From JAHJCL01 sp043818355 (GTDB lineage Bacteria > Patescibacteriota > Minisyncoccia > Minisyncoccales > DG-74-3), in assembly GCA_043818355.1 (NCBI GenBank), contig JBDRFX010000021.1, positions 1-64,000 of the forward strand: a stretch of DNA of 64,000 nucleotides. The letters are read 5' to 3'. The notes beneath the pieces are model-generated. The model was not told where the DNA came from. It worked only from the letters and a program-made list of their open reading frames with translations, and searched no databases. Within the stretch, counting starts at the first letter, position 1, and each line of letters opens with the position of its first letter. Made by a program: the position numbers and the translations under genes. Below are positions 25,505 to 33,688 of this stretch, piece after piece.

Positions 25505-26224
25505 ATGTCAGGACACAGTCACTGGTCAAAAATTAAACACAAGAAGGGAGCAAGCGATGTTATAAGAGGCAATACATTCTCAAAAATGGCTCAGGCTATT
25601 GCCATTGCAGCAAAAGATGGAGGTGATCCAGACATGAATCCAAAATTAAGAATGGCTATTGAAAAAGCCAAAGAAATCAATCTGCCCAAAGAAAACGTAG
25701 AAAGGGCAATTAAAAAGGGATGTGGAGAAATAGAAGGAATTCAACTTCAAGAACTATCTTTCGAAGCATTCGGGCCAGGAGGAATAGCCATAATGGTAGA
25801 AGGAATTTCTGACAATAAAAACCGATCTTTAGGAGAAATCAAGCAGGCGCTTAATAAGCATAATGGAAAATTAGCTGGAGAGGGCTCTGTTAAATGGCTA
25901 TTTGAAAGAAGAGGTATTCTTGCTGTAGATTACCAACCCGAACAAGATAAGGAAGATTTTGAGCTTAAAGCCATAGAATCTGGAGCTGAAAATTTTAGTT
26001 GGTATGAAGATTCTCTAGAAATTCATACTAAAATTGACGATTTAGAAATTGTAAAAAATAATCTAGAAAAACAAGAACTTAAAGTTACATCTGCTTCTCT
26101 TGGTTGGATAGCTAAAGAAGAAATAGAAATTGGAGAAAAAGACAAAGAAGCTGCCAATAGATTGTTTGAAGCGTTAGACGATACTGAATTTGCTCAAGAA
26201 ATATATTCAAATTTAAAAAATTAA
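25505..26224 (+). CDS. yebC: YebC/TACO1 family protein
   Basis: 239 residues with the family opening MSGHSHWSKIKHKKGASD, then NPKLRMAIEKAKEINLPKEN and YEAFGPGG-like FEAFGPGGIAIMVE. The family was long called transcriptional regulator; recent work links it to translation of proline-rich stretches. It is directly upstream of ruvC with no gap, the usual bacterial order. Confidence 0.96.
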   Translation: MSGHSHWSKIKHKKGASDVIRGNTFSKMAQAIAIAAKDGGDPDMNPKLRMAIEKAKEINLPKENVERAIKKGCGEIEGIQLQELSFEAFGPGGIAIMVEGISDNKNRSLGEIKQALNKHNGKLAGEGSVKWLFERRGILAVDYQPEQDKEDFELKAIESGAENFSWYEDSLEIHTKIDDLEIVKNNLEKQELKVTSASLGWIAKEEIEIGEKDKEAANRLFEALDDTEFAQEIYSNLKN

Positions 26225-26707
26225 ATGCTTGTTTTAGGAATTGATCCCGGCACTGCAACGACGGGATTTGCTCTTGTCAAAAAAAGAGGTAAGTATTTTG
26301 AATGCGTTCATTGCGGAACAATAGACACTCTTCCTAGTCAGACTATCTCAAAAAGATTGCAGATAATCAATAATGGGTTATCAAAAATAATTAAAGAATA
26401 TGGACCTTCAATTTTAGCAATGGAAAAGGTTTTCTTTTTTAAAAACCTTAAAACCATTATACCGGTCAGCCAAGCTCAAGGTGTTATTCTCTTAACCGCT
26501 GCTAAGAAAAACTTACCCGTATGGCAACTAACACCAATCCAAGTAAAAATGATTATCACTGGATATGGCAGATCAAAGAAAAAACAGGTTGAGGAAGAAA
26601 TTAAAAAAATTATTAAGATAGCCGAGATGCCAAAATCAGATGACGCTGTGGATGCTATAGCTATTGCAATTTGCTATTTAATTAAGAAAGATGACCCCTC
26701 CACTTGA
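26225..26707 (+). CDS. ruvC: Holliday junction resolvase RuvC
   Basis: 160 residues. The acidic catalytic residues can be seen in LGIDPGTATTGFA (Asp7), AMEKVFFF (Glu near 67) and the C-terminal KSDDAVDAIAIA. It cuts four-way junctions made during recombination. The TGA stop overlaps the -35 box of the next promoter. Confidence 0.96.
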   Translation: MLVLGIDPGTATTGFALVKKRGKYFECVHCGTIDTLPSQTISKRLQIINNGLSKIIKEYGPSILAMEKVFFFKNLKTIIPVSQAQGVILLTAAKKNLPVWQLTPIQVKMIITGYGRSKKKQVEEEIKKIIKIAEMPKSDDAVDAIAIAICYLIKKDDPST

Positions 26708-26855
26708 CAATCTCTAGAAAAAAAATACAATGTATCTTAGAAACTCAAGCACACTCTTGAGTCTGTCGTTTTCAAAGTCGAGAGTATCATTATGAGAATA
26801 TTATTTCTCAATAATCCGTTTTAAAGAACGGTTTCTAAAATTAATCAAAAATAAC
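26704..26855 (+). promoter_or_regulatory. Strong promoter and hairpin-rich leader of the acidic protein
   Basis: TTGACA (26704-26709) and TACAAT (26726-26731) with a 16-bp spacer. Transcription would start near 26738, giving a leader of about 118 nt. The leader contains ACTCAAG/CTTGAGT (7 bp), GAGAA/TTCTC and CCGTT/AACGG hairpins in a row. The -35 overlaps the ruvC stop codon. Confidence 0.7.
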
Positions 26856-27047
26856 ATGATTTACGAAGAAATTTTAAATGCAGAAGAGGAAGAAGAATTC
26901 ACAATGGAAGATGATGAAGAAGCTGAATTCACAATGGAAGATGAAGAAGTAGAAGAGGTAGAAGATGATGATGATGACGAAGATGACGACGAAGACAAAG
27001 ATGACAAAGAAATAGAAGAGGTAGAAGAAGAAGAAGAAACCCTCTAA
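26856..27047 (+). CDS. Small highly acidic repeat protein
   Basis: 63 residues, almost entirely Glu and Asp apart from a duplicated EFTMED motif (residues about 14-19 and 27-32) and a short start MIYEEILNAEEE. There is no hydrophobic core, so it is probably disordered. It has its own promoter, structured leader and terminator, which argues for a real, well-expressed gene. It may bind cations, basic proteins or RNA polymerase (a delta-like acidic tail is one idea). No homologue is recognised. Confidence 0.6.
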   Translation: MIYEEILNAEEEEEFTMEDDEEAEFTMEDEEVEEVEDDDDDEDDDEDKDDKEIEEVEEEEETL

Positions 27048-27069
27048 AGAAAAACTCATCGATATTTAA

Positions 27070-27096
27070 AACCCCGCCTATTGCGGGGTTTTTGTT
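27070..27096 (+). terminator. Intrinsic terminator after the acidic protein gene
   Basis: GC-rich 8-bp stem AACCCCGC/GCGGGGTT (27070-27077 with 27083-27090) followed by T-rich sequence. It can also serve the convergent tyrS gene. Confidence 0.9.
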
Positions 27097-27112
27097 TTGT
27101 TTAATAAGAGCA

Positions 27113-28309
27113 CTATTTTATCTCTACAAACTTTCTTTTTCCTACTTGAATTATTTGTCCTTTCTTAATCTTTACAACCTTCTTCCAGTCATCTTCTATT
27201 TTACTGTCTATTTTTACTCCCTTTTGCATTACCAACCTCTTGGCTTCTGATTTAGAGATAGCCATCTTAACATCAACTAACAAACTCAAAAGATCCATTT
27301 CTTTTTCTCTTACTGATATTTTTTTAATATTCTCTGGGATCTCGTCTTTTACGAAAATTTTCTTAAATTCTTTTTGGGCCTTTTTAGCTTCTTTTTCTGA
27401 GTGGTAAAATTTTACTATTTCTAATGCCAATTCTTCTTTAAGATTTTTTGGATTCACTTTCTTATTATTCAGGTCTTTTGAGTATTGTTTAATTTTTTTA
27501 ATAGGAACGTCTGTCAACAACTCAAAGTAAGAAATAATCATACTGTCTGGCATAGACATAATCTTGCCGAACATTTCCTGAGGAGAATCAGCTAGCCAAA
27601 CGCAATTTCCAGATGTTTTGCTCATTTGCTTGCCATCTGTTCCTAAAATCATTGGGACTGTTAAAATAAATTTTTCCCTATTATTCATTTTTTGCTGAAG
27701 CTCTCTCCCAATCAACATATTAAAGACCTGATCTGTTCCTCCTATTTCCAAATCAACATCCATGGCAACAGAATCATACCCCTGCAATAAGGGATATAAA
27801 ATTTCATGCATCCATATGGTGTCATTAGCCTTCATTCTTCTTTTAAACATATCTCTTTGAAAAAGATGAACTGCTGAGATATTAGAAGCTATACTCAACA
27901 TTCCAGCCAAATCTAGCTTTAACAACCAATCTCCATTGTATTTTATCTTTATCTTTGAAAAGTCTAAGATCTTACTGGCTTGCTTCTTCCAAGTAGCCAT
28001 ATTATTATCAATTTCCTTCTGAGTAATATGTGGTCTGCTTTTGTCCCTTTCTGAAGGATCTCCAGCTAAAACCGTTCCTGTACCTATTAATAAGATTGAT
28101 TCATGGCCCAATTCAGCAAACTCTCTAAGCTTTCTTAAGGCAATTGAATGCCCTAAATGAAGCCTCGTCCCCGTTGGGTCAATGCCCAAGTAAAGCCTAA
28201 TACTTTTTTTCGACATTAATTTTTTAAAGGCTTCTTTGGTAGGAAGAATCTCTTGCACTCTTCTTGTCAAAACTTCATCTATTTTTTTTGAATTCTTATT
28301 TATTTTCAT
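27113..28309 (-). CDS. tyrS: Tyrosyl-tRNA synthetase
   Basis: 398 residues of the TyrRS type. The class I HIGH motif appears as HLGHS (residues about 56-60), the KMSKS motif as KQMSKTSGN near residue 235, and the C-terminal S4 RNA-binding domain as ISKSEAKRLVMQKGVKI. GGTDQVFNMLIGRELQ is a family segment. It charges tRNA-Tyr. A TATAAT box on the minus strand (28349-28354) precedes it. Confidence 0.95.
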   Translation of the reverse strand: MKINKNSKKIDEVLTRRVQEILPTKEAFKKLMSKKSIRLYLGIDPTGTRLHLGHSIALRKLREFAELGHESILLIGTGTVLAGDPSERDKSRPHITQKEIDNNMATWKKQASKILDFSKIKIKYNGDWLLKLDLAGMLSIASNISAVHLFQRDMFKRRMKANDTIWMHEILYPLLQGYDSVAMDVDLEIGGTDQVFNMLIGRELQQKMNNREKFILTVPMILGTDGKQMSKTSGNCVWLADSPQEMFGKIMSMPDSMIISYFELLTDVPIKKIKQYSKDLNNKKVNPKNLKEELALEIVKFYHSEKEAKKAQKEFKKIFVKDEIPENIKKISVREKEMDLLSLLVDVKMAISKSEAKRLVMQKGVKIDSKIEDDWKKVVKIKKGQIIQVGKRKFVEIK

Positions 28310-28348
28310 AATTTTGATAAATCTATATAATTTTAATTAATTATTTTA

Positions 28349-28354
28349 ATTATA
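28349..28354 (-). promoter_or_regulatory. -10 box of tyrS
   Basis: Exact TATAAT on the minus strand, preceded by TG directly upstream; no good -35 box is seen. The predicted start near 28342 gives a leader of about 33 nt. Confidence 0.45.
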
Positions 28355-28399
28355 CATTATTTTTTTAATTAATATTCCTTCAAGTTTAAATTTAGAAAA

Positions 28400-28617
28400 A
28401 GAAGGGGGGGATTAAAAGCCATGCTTTTTGTCTCTCTTTAGCGGAATTTCTACTGATTCTTTCGATTCTTTGGGCAAAGCACCACTAGCTCTTCCGCATA
28501 GATTTTTTTGCACTTTTGGTTGTTTCTCTATTCTATTCATATTCATTGTCAGACAGCCAAATCTATTTATTAAACAATAACAAACAAATTCGGCTGTCCA
28601 ACTCCCCCCTTTAAAAG
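28400..28617 (-). ncRNA. Candidate structured RNA closed by a G6/C6 helix, strand probably minus
   Basis: Lies in the 536-bp gap between tyrS and the penicillin-binding protein. The ends pair through GGGGGG/CCCCCC. Inside are an 11-bp hairpin with GACAGCC/GGCTGTC, a GCGGAA/TTCCGC helix enclosing CTTT-GCCC-AAAG, and AAAAGC-ATG-GCTTTT. The minus strand ends CCCCCCC followed by TTCTTTTT, as a terminator would, so minus is favoured. tmRNA and RNase P signatures are not found. No promoter directly upstream is obvious. Confidence 0.5.
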
Positions 28618-28626
28618 AACTAAAAA

Positions 28627-28648
28627 CTAGCCTTGTGGGGCTAGTCTA
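28627..28648 (-). terminator. Intrinsic terminator downstream of the 28-codon ORF
   Basis: Stem ACTAGCC/GGCTAGT with a six-base loop, followed by TTTTTAG on the minus strand. It ends the transcript that starts near 28760. Confidence 0.7.
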
Positions 28649-28671
28649 ATAAATTTATCTTAATTGTTATT

Positions 28672-28758
28672 TTACATAACTAAACTAGCCACCGCAAAGT
28701 TGTTAAAATAAAATAAAAAATAGATTGTATTTAATTTTTTCACTTCTTGGCTAGTCAT
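28672..28758 (-). CDS. Possible leaderless 28-residue hydrophobic peptide
   Basis: ATG at 28758 opens a 28-codon frame starting MTSQEVKKLNTIYF, with a hydrophobic second half and a TAA stop. A near-consensus promoter places the transcript start about 2 nt before the ATG. A terminator follows 24 nt after the stop. The matching segments CTAGCCA and TGGCTAG at its two ends could also pair, so a non-coding RNA is an alternative. Confidence 0.4.
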   Translation of the reverse strand: MTSQEVKKLNTIYFLFYFNNFAVASLVM

Positions 28759-28766
28759 TAATTAAA

Positions 28767-28795
28767 ATAATAACCAAAATATAAATCCATGTCAA
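28767..28795 (-). promoter_or_regulatory. Near-consensus promoter for the 28-codon transcript
   Basis: TTGACA (28790-28795) and TATTAT (28767-28772) with a 17-bp spacer on the minus strand. Divergent from the penicillin-binding protein promoter. Confidence 0.75.
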
Positions 28796-28801
28796 ATTTT
28801 T

Positions 28802-28830
28802 TTGCCAATAATAATAAAATTTAGTACAAA
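28802..28830 (+). promoter_or_regulatory. Promoter of the penicillin-binding protein gene
   Basis: TTGCCA (28802-28807) and TACAAA (28825-28830) with a 17-bp spacer. The start would be near 28837, only about 9 nt before the ATG. Confidence 0.5.
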
Positions 28831-28845
28831 TAAATAAGTTAATAT

Positions 28846-30789
28846 ATGAAATCCAAGAAACTCAAAAAAAACAAAACTAAAAAAACATCCTTACTAATAA
28901 GGCTTTTTCTTTTTTTCTTTGTCCTTGGAGTTGTAACTTTTTTAAGTCTATTCATTTACTATAGCAAAGACCTACCAAGACCAGAAAAATTTACTGAAAG
29001 ACCTTTCCCGGAATCAACAAAAATCTATGACCGAACAGGAACAGTACTTTTGTATGATATTTATGGAGAAGAAAAAAGAACCTATGTGAAGCTAGATCAA
29101 ATGCCAGACTATTTACAAAAAGCTGTAATTGCTGCTGAAGATAAAAATTTTTATACTCATTTTGGCATTGATCTAGAAGGAATTGCTAGATCTTTTTTAA
29201 TTAATTTAAAAATTAGAAAGCTATCAGTGGGAGGCTCTACTCTCAATCAACAACTAATAAGGTCTAGCTTCCTTAATATTCAGAAAACGGCACAAAGAAA
29301 AATTAGGGAAATAATTTTATCTTTAGAGTTAGACAGAAAATATGAGAAAGATCAAATATTAGAATGGTACTTAAATCAAGTTCCTTTTGGCTCAAACGCA
29401 TACGGGATAGAAGCGGCCTCTCAAACATATTTCCGAAAGCCAGCTTCAAAACTCTCTTTATCAGAATCAACTATCTTAGCTGCCATAGTCCAAGCTCCAA
29501 CAAGATTTAGTCCATATACAAATAAAGAAGGATTACTAGAAAGACAAAAATATGTTTTGAACAGAATGGTAAGTGATGGATATATCACCGAGTCTGATAT
29601 GGAGGTTGCCCTACAAGAAGAAATCATATTCCAAAAACCCACAACAGTCAGGGCTCCATACTTTACTCTTCAATATATCAAGGGATATCTCGACTCAAAA
29701 TATAGTCCTGAATTTTTAAGGGAAAAAGGATTAAAAGTTTATACTTCTCTTGATTGGGATATACAACAAATTGCAGAACAGGCTGTAATAGAAGGAGCTA
29801 AACAAAATAAAAATAACAATGCCTATAATGCTGCATTAGTTTCCATAGATCCAAAAACAGGGGAAATTTTAGCTATGGTAGGAGGAGTAGATTATTTTGC
29901 AGACCCATATCCAGCTAAATGTATCCCTGGTAAAAATTGTAAACTGGATCCACAATTTAATGTAGCTACCTTGGGATTAAGACAACCCGGATCAGCTTTT
30001 AAGCCTTTTGCCTATATAACTGCTTTTAACAAAGGGGCCACTCCAGACACTATTGTTGTAGATGAAGAAACCAATTTCGGAATATGGGGAGGAAAGGAAT
30101 ATATCCCCAAAAACTACGATGACCATTTTAGGGGGGCAATAACCCTGAGATCATCTTTGGCTCAATCTATCAACGTCACTTCTATTAAGGTTTTACTTGA
30201 CCTGGCCGGTCCAGATATAGAAAGTTCTGTTAAGTCGGCTGAAGACATGGGTATCACTACTCTGAATCCTCCCTATGGCCCCTCAATAGTCCTAGGAGGA
30301 TGGGAAGTTAAGCTTTTGGACATTACTTCTGCTTATGGTGTTTTCGCTACAGAAGGGCTCAGAGTCCCTCCAGTTACTATCCTAAAAATAGAAGATGCTC
30401 AAGGAAATATTATTGAAGAAAACAAAAAAACTCAAAAAAGAGTTTTACCAATTGAATCCTGTAGAATGATGAATGATGTTCTGTCTGATAATAATGCTAG
30501 AGCCCCAATGTTTGGATATTATTCTTCTCTTTATTTTCCCGGATATCAATTAGCTGCCAAAACAGGAACCACTCAAAACTATCAAGATGCTTGGGTTGTT
30601 GGTTATACGCCATTCATGTCAACTGGAGTTTGGGTAGGCAACAATGATAATAGTCCAATGAAAGAAAAACCCAGCGTTGTTTTAGCTGGGCCAATTTTCC
30701 ATAACTTTATGGCTAAAATGTTAATAAAATATCCTGTACAAAACTTCGTACCTTCGGAAAAAATTATTATTCCCGTTAGTCAGCCTTAA
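28846..30789 (+). CDS. Bifunctional penicillin-binding protein 1A type
   Basis: 647 residues. A basic N-terminus and one membrane helix (about 16-40) anchor it. The GT51 glycosyltransferase domain has EDKNFYTHFGIDLEGI (catalytic Glu) and GGSTLNQQLIRS. The transpeptidase has the SxxK Ser in GSAFKPFAYI near residue 385, the SxN motif in QSINVTS and KTG in AAKTGTTQNYQDAW. It polymerises and crosslinks peptidoglycan outside the membrane. Its 3' end overlaps the convergent dnaN by 14 nt. Confidence 0.95.
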   Translation: MKSKKLKKNKTKKTSLLIRLFLFFFVLGVVTFLSLFIYYSKDLPRPEKFTERPFPESTKIYDRTGTVLLYDIYGEEKRTYVKLDQMPDYLQKAVIAAEDKNFYTHFGIDLEGIARSFLINLKIRKLSVGGSTLNQQLIRSSFLNIQKTAQRKIREIILSLELDRKYEKDQILEWYLNQVPFGSNAYGIEAASQTYFRKPASKLSLSESTILAAIVQAPTRFSPYTNKEGLLERQKYVLNRMVSDGYITESDMEVALQEEIIFQKPTTVRAPYFTLQYIKGYLDSKYSPEFLREKGLKVYTSLDWDIQQIAEQAVIEGAKQNKNNNAYNAALVSIDPKTGEILAMVGGVDYFADPYPAKCIPGKNCKLDPQFNVATLGLRQPGSAFKPFAYITAFNKGATPDTIVVDEETNFGIWGGKEYIPKNYDDHFRGAITLRSSLAQSINVTSIKVLLDLAGPDIESSVKSAEDMGITTLNPPYGPSIVLGGWEVKLLDITSAYGVFATEGLRVPPVTILKIEDAQGNIIEENKKTQKRVLPIESCRMMNDVLSDNNARAPMFGYYSSLYFPGYQLAAKTGTTQNYQDAWVVGYTPFMSTGVWVGNNDNSPMKEKPSVVLAGPIFHNFMAKMLIKYPVQNFVPSEKIIIPVSQP

Positions 30790-31909
30790 TGGGCATGACT
30801 ATATATAAATAACTCTCATCACCAACTGGCCTTAAAACTCCAGGGCCATCTTCTCCATCAAGTTCTAAAGATATCTGAGAGCTTTTAATATTTTGTAGTC
30901 CTTCTGTTAAAAACTTATGATTAAATGAAACAGTAATCGCCTCTCCTTTAATCTTAGCAGGAAAGAAACTATCATATTCTCCTAGATCAGAACTTTTACT
31001 TTTAATCTCTACTCTTTTCTCTTCGGGATTCACTTGAATTTTTACCTCATTAATTTTTCCACTAAAAATACTGGCTGTTTTTATCTGATTTAAAAATTCT
31101 TCTTTATCAAAAATAGCTTGTGTTTTGCTTTCTTCTGGAATAATTTCTTTGTAATTAGGATATTCTCCTTCAATTAATCTTGAAACTAAATGAATTTGAG
31201 GACTAGAAGCAACTTCTGGCATTAATCTTTCAAATAAAATTTGATTAGGAGTAAGGTGAATGCGGAGCTCTTCTTTTTCTTCACCAAAGATATTAATTAC
31301 CTCTTTGGCTGTTTTTTGAGGCAAAATTAAAGAATATTGTTGTTTTAGTTCAGTTGGATTTTTAACAAAAAAGGTTTTTTCTCCTAATCTAAAACTATCA
31401 GTAGCTACCATTTTAATTTCATTCTTACCAAAAATAAGATAAACTCCAGATATTTCTGGCCTAGTTGTTGAAGAACTAGCAATACTCACCACTTGATTTA
31501 ATCCCTTACAAAATTCTTGTCCATCAACCGAAACTATTTCTCCGTCAGAAACTTGAGGAATAATTGGAAACTCTTCTGCTAAAAAACCGTTAAGTTGAGT
31601 TTTATAATTTTCGCATTCAATATTTAAAATTAAATCCTTAACCTCAATCTCTGTTTTTTTGTTTGGCAATAAATTAACAAAACTAGAAAGGGCTTGACTT
31701 GGAACGGCAAGTTTCCCTTCTTTTTCTATTTTAGCTAATGCCCAAAATTTTATTCCTATTTCAAGGTCGGTGGCAGATAAATTTAAAAAACTTTGTTCTG
31801 TTCCTAAGAAGACATTATTCAAAATTGGAAGAGAAATAGATTTTGTTGCTGCTCTACTAACAATTCTTAATCCTTCTTTTAATTTTTCTTGTAATATTAA
31901 TAATTTCAT
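30776..31909 (-). CDS. dnaN: DNA polymerase III beta sliding clamp
   Basis: 377 residues, the standard length. The N-terminal MKLLILQEKLKEGLRIVSRA and the family segments VATDSFRLGEKTF and the C-terminal YLYIVMPIKAD identify the clamp. It encircles DNA and tethers polymerase III. It follows dnaA in the same direction across a 206-bp AT-rich spacer, the classic order near oriC. Confidence 0.97.
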   Translation of the reverse strand: MKLLILQEKLKEGLRIVSRAATKSISLPILNNVFLGTEQSFLNLSATDLEIGIKFWALAKIEKEGKLAVPSQALSSFVNLLPNKKTEIEVKDLILNIECENYKTQLNGFLAEEFPIIPQVSDGEIVSVDGQEFCKGLNQVVSIASSSTTRPEISGVYLIFGKNEIKMVATDSFRLGEKTFFVKNPTELKQQYSLILPQKTAKEVINIFGEEKEELRIHLTPNQILFERLMPEVASSPQIHLVSRLIEGEYPNYKEIIPEESKTQAIFDKEEFLNQIKTASIFSGKINEVKIQVNPEEKRVEIKSKSSDLGEYDSFFPAKIKGEAITVSFNHKFLTEGLQNIKSSQISLELDGEDGPGVLRPVGDESYLYIVMPIKAD

Positions 31910-32115
31910 TTTTATTATTTATTAATTATTATTTATTAAGGGTTTATTTTTATAGTTATTTTTAATCTTATTTGAAGTGGGGAAAAGTAGTTGAATTAAT
32001 AGTGTGATAACGAGTGTTTTTTCTGGGGAGGTTTTATAAACGTATTTTTAGGGGTCTTTTTTAAAGAGAATATTAATAGCTTTTTAACATTATTTTCCAC
32101 ATATTTATTAACACA
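31910..32115. other. dnaA-dnaN spacer, AT-rich, with a DnaA-box-like site
   Basis: No gene is seen. TTTTCCACA at 32093-32101 differs from the consensus DnaA box TTATCCACA at one position. The part next to dnaN is made of short TTAATAAAT-like runs, which would melt easily. It may form part of a bipartite origin with the dnaA upstream region. Confidence 0.4.
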
Positions 32116-33465
32116 TTATGCGCTGAATACTCTTTGTTTAATAAGATTAATTTCTTCTGCAAGATTTTCATTTTTTTCAACTTCTTTGGTTATCTTTCCA
32201 CAAGCATGAATTGCTGTTGTGTGATCTTTTCCCCCAAGTTTTCTTCCTATAAAAGGATAAGAACTTTTTAATTCTTCTCTCAATAAATACATAGCTACTT
32301 GGCGAGGCTTCACAATTTCTCTTTTTCTTGAAGAAGACAAAATCTCCTTTTCTTTTAGGTCATAAAAATCAGCCACAATACTAATGATTTTTTGCGGGGT
32401 AATCATTTTTTTGGGAGAAATTATTAGGCTTTTTAGTAGAGATCTCACTAATTCAACATCAGGATTTTGATTATTTAATTTTTGGTAGGCAGAAAGCCTT
32501 AATAGAGCTCCCTCTAATTCTCTAATATTTCTTTGAATATTAGTTGCTACATATTCCATAACATCATTAGAAAAATCTATTTTTTTTTCAACGCATTTAT
32601 TTTGTAAAATAGCCATTCTGGTTTCATAGTCAGGATAACTAATATCAGCTATCATGCCCCCCTCAAAGCGAGATCTTAATCTTTCGGCTAAAGAGGCTAT
32701 GGCTTTTGGTGGACGATCGGAAGAAAGAATTATTTGTTTATTTGCTTCGTATAGATAGTTGAAAATATGAAAAAACTCTTCTTGAGTTTTTTCTTTTCCT
32801 GCTAGAAATTGTACGTCATCTAGGATTAAAACATCAATTTCTTTATACTTTTCCTTGAATTCAGCGATAGTTCTTTTGCTGATAGCAGAAACCAATCCTG
32901 AAGTGAAGCGTTCAGCAGGAATATATTTAACTTTCTTTTTTTCGAAATTGGAGATAATATCATTTCCTATAGCTTGTAAAAGATGGGTTTTTCCAAGCCC
33001 CACTTTTCCATAGATAAACAGTGGGTTATATACTTCTCCTGGGCTTTTAGCTACTGCCCAAGCAGCAGCTTGAGCTAATTCATTAAAAGGACCAATAACA
33101 AAATTATCAAAAGTGTATCGGGGGTTGATATTAGTATCTTTTTTTAACTTAAACTCTTGTAAATCAAGTTGCCCTACTTCAGAAACATTAAAATTATTTT
33201 TCTTTATGGTTTTTCTATTATTTTCTCCAACCTTGTAGTTGATTTCTTTGATTTGAGGGTCTAGTTCGTGTAAAATTTTTAGGATATCTTTTCCATACTT
33301 GGTTTCTATCCACTCTTTAGCAAAAGAATTAGAAACTCCAATTGAAATAAGACCTTCTTTCTTATCTATAATTTTAGTGTTTTTAAACCAAGTAGCAAAA
33401 TTAGCCTGAGAGATTGATAATTGAATTTGGGCTAATGTAGATTGCCAAAGCTCTGCGTTATTCAT
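32116..33465 (-). CDS. dnaA: Chromosomal replication initiator DnaA
   Basis: 449 residues. Domain I opens with ELWQSTLAQIQLSISQANFATWF. The AAA+ domain has Walker A GKVGLGKTHLL near residues 155-165 and Walker B DVLILDDVQFLAGKEKTQEEFF. The C-terminal DNA-binding helix-turn-helix has SSSRKREIVKPRQVAMYLLRE and GRKLGGKDHTTAIHAC. It opens oriC and is autoregulated in many bacteria. Confidence 0.98.
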   Translation of the reverse strand: MNNAELWQSTLAQIQLSISQANFATWFKNTKIIDKKEGLISIGVSNSFAKEWIETKYGKDILKILHELDPQIKEINYKVGENNRKTIKKNNFNVSEVGQLDLQEFKLKKDTNINPRYTFDNFVIGPFNELAQAAAWAVAKSPGEVYNPLFIYGKVGLGKTHLLQAIGNDIISNFEKKKVKYIPAERFTSGLVSAISKRTIAEFKEKYKEIDVLILDDVQFLAGKEKTQEEFFHIFNYLYEANKQIILSSDRPPKAIASLAERLRSRFEGGMIADISYPDYETRMAILQNKCVEKKIDFSNDVMEYVATNIQRNIRELEGALLRLSAYQKLNNQNPDVELVRSLLKSLIISPKKMITPQKIISIVADFYDLKEKEILSSSRKREIVKPRQVAMYLLREELKSSYPFIGRKLGGKDHTTAIHACGKITKEVEKNENLAEEINLIKQRVFSA

Positions 33466-33688
33466 AATAAAGGGAGTTAAAATTTATGCTTTATTATTAC
33501 ACGGTAAAGATAAAAATCAAAATAGGGGTAAACTTTTTTCAAAAGTGAATAATCTGTGGATATCCTGTGGATTGACTTCATCTATTTTTCATGTACAATG
33601 GACATATAATGTTCCTAAATTTATATCTATTGCAATATACTATTATCTTCATATATATTAAAAATTTTTACAATAGAGAACCTTTCAT
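33466..33688. other. Candidate oriC between dnaA and rpmH
   Basis: Two DnaA-box-like sites on the minus strand, ATATCCACA (33555-33563) and CAATCCACA (33566-33574), are 11 bp apart, one helical turn. The second overlaps the rpmH promoter -35. The rest is AT-rich, fitting an unwinding element. The gene order dnaN-dnaA / rpmH-rnpA-yidC-jag is the classic bacterial origin neighbourhood. Confidence 0.6.
33572..33599 (+). promoter_or_regulatory. rpmH operon promoter
   Basis: TTGACT (33572-33577) and TACAAT (33594-33599) with a 16-bp spacer. The start near 33606 leaves a leader of about 80 nt before rpmH. Confidence 0.7.

Noticed and set aside
26874..27059. Antisense frame rich in Phe opposite the acidic protein gene
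   Set aside because: It is the mirror of the Glu/Asp codons; there is no start context or promoter.
28400..28617. tmRNA or RNase P RNA
   Set aside because: No tRNA-like ends, no tag ending in Ala-Ala, and no conserved RNase P core sequence were seen; the length is also short for RNase P RNA.
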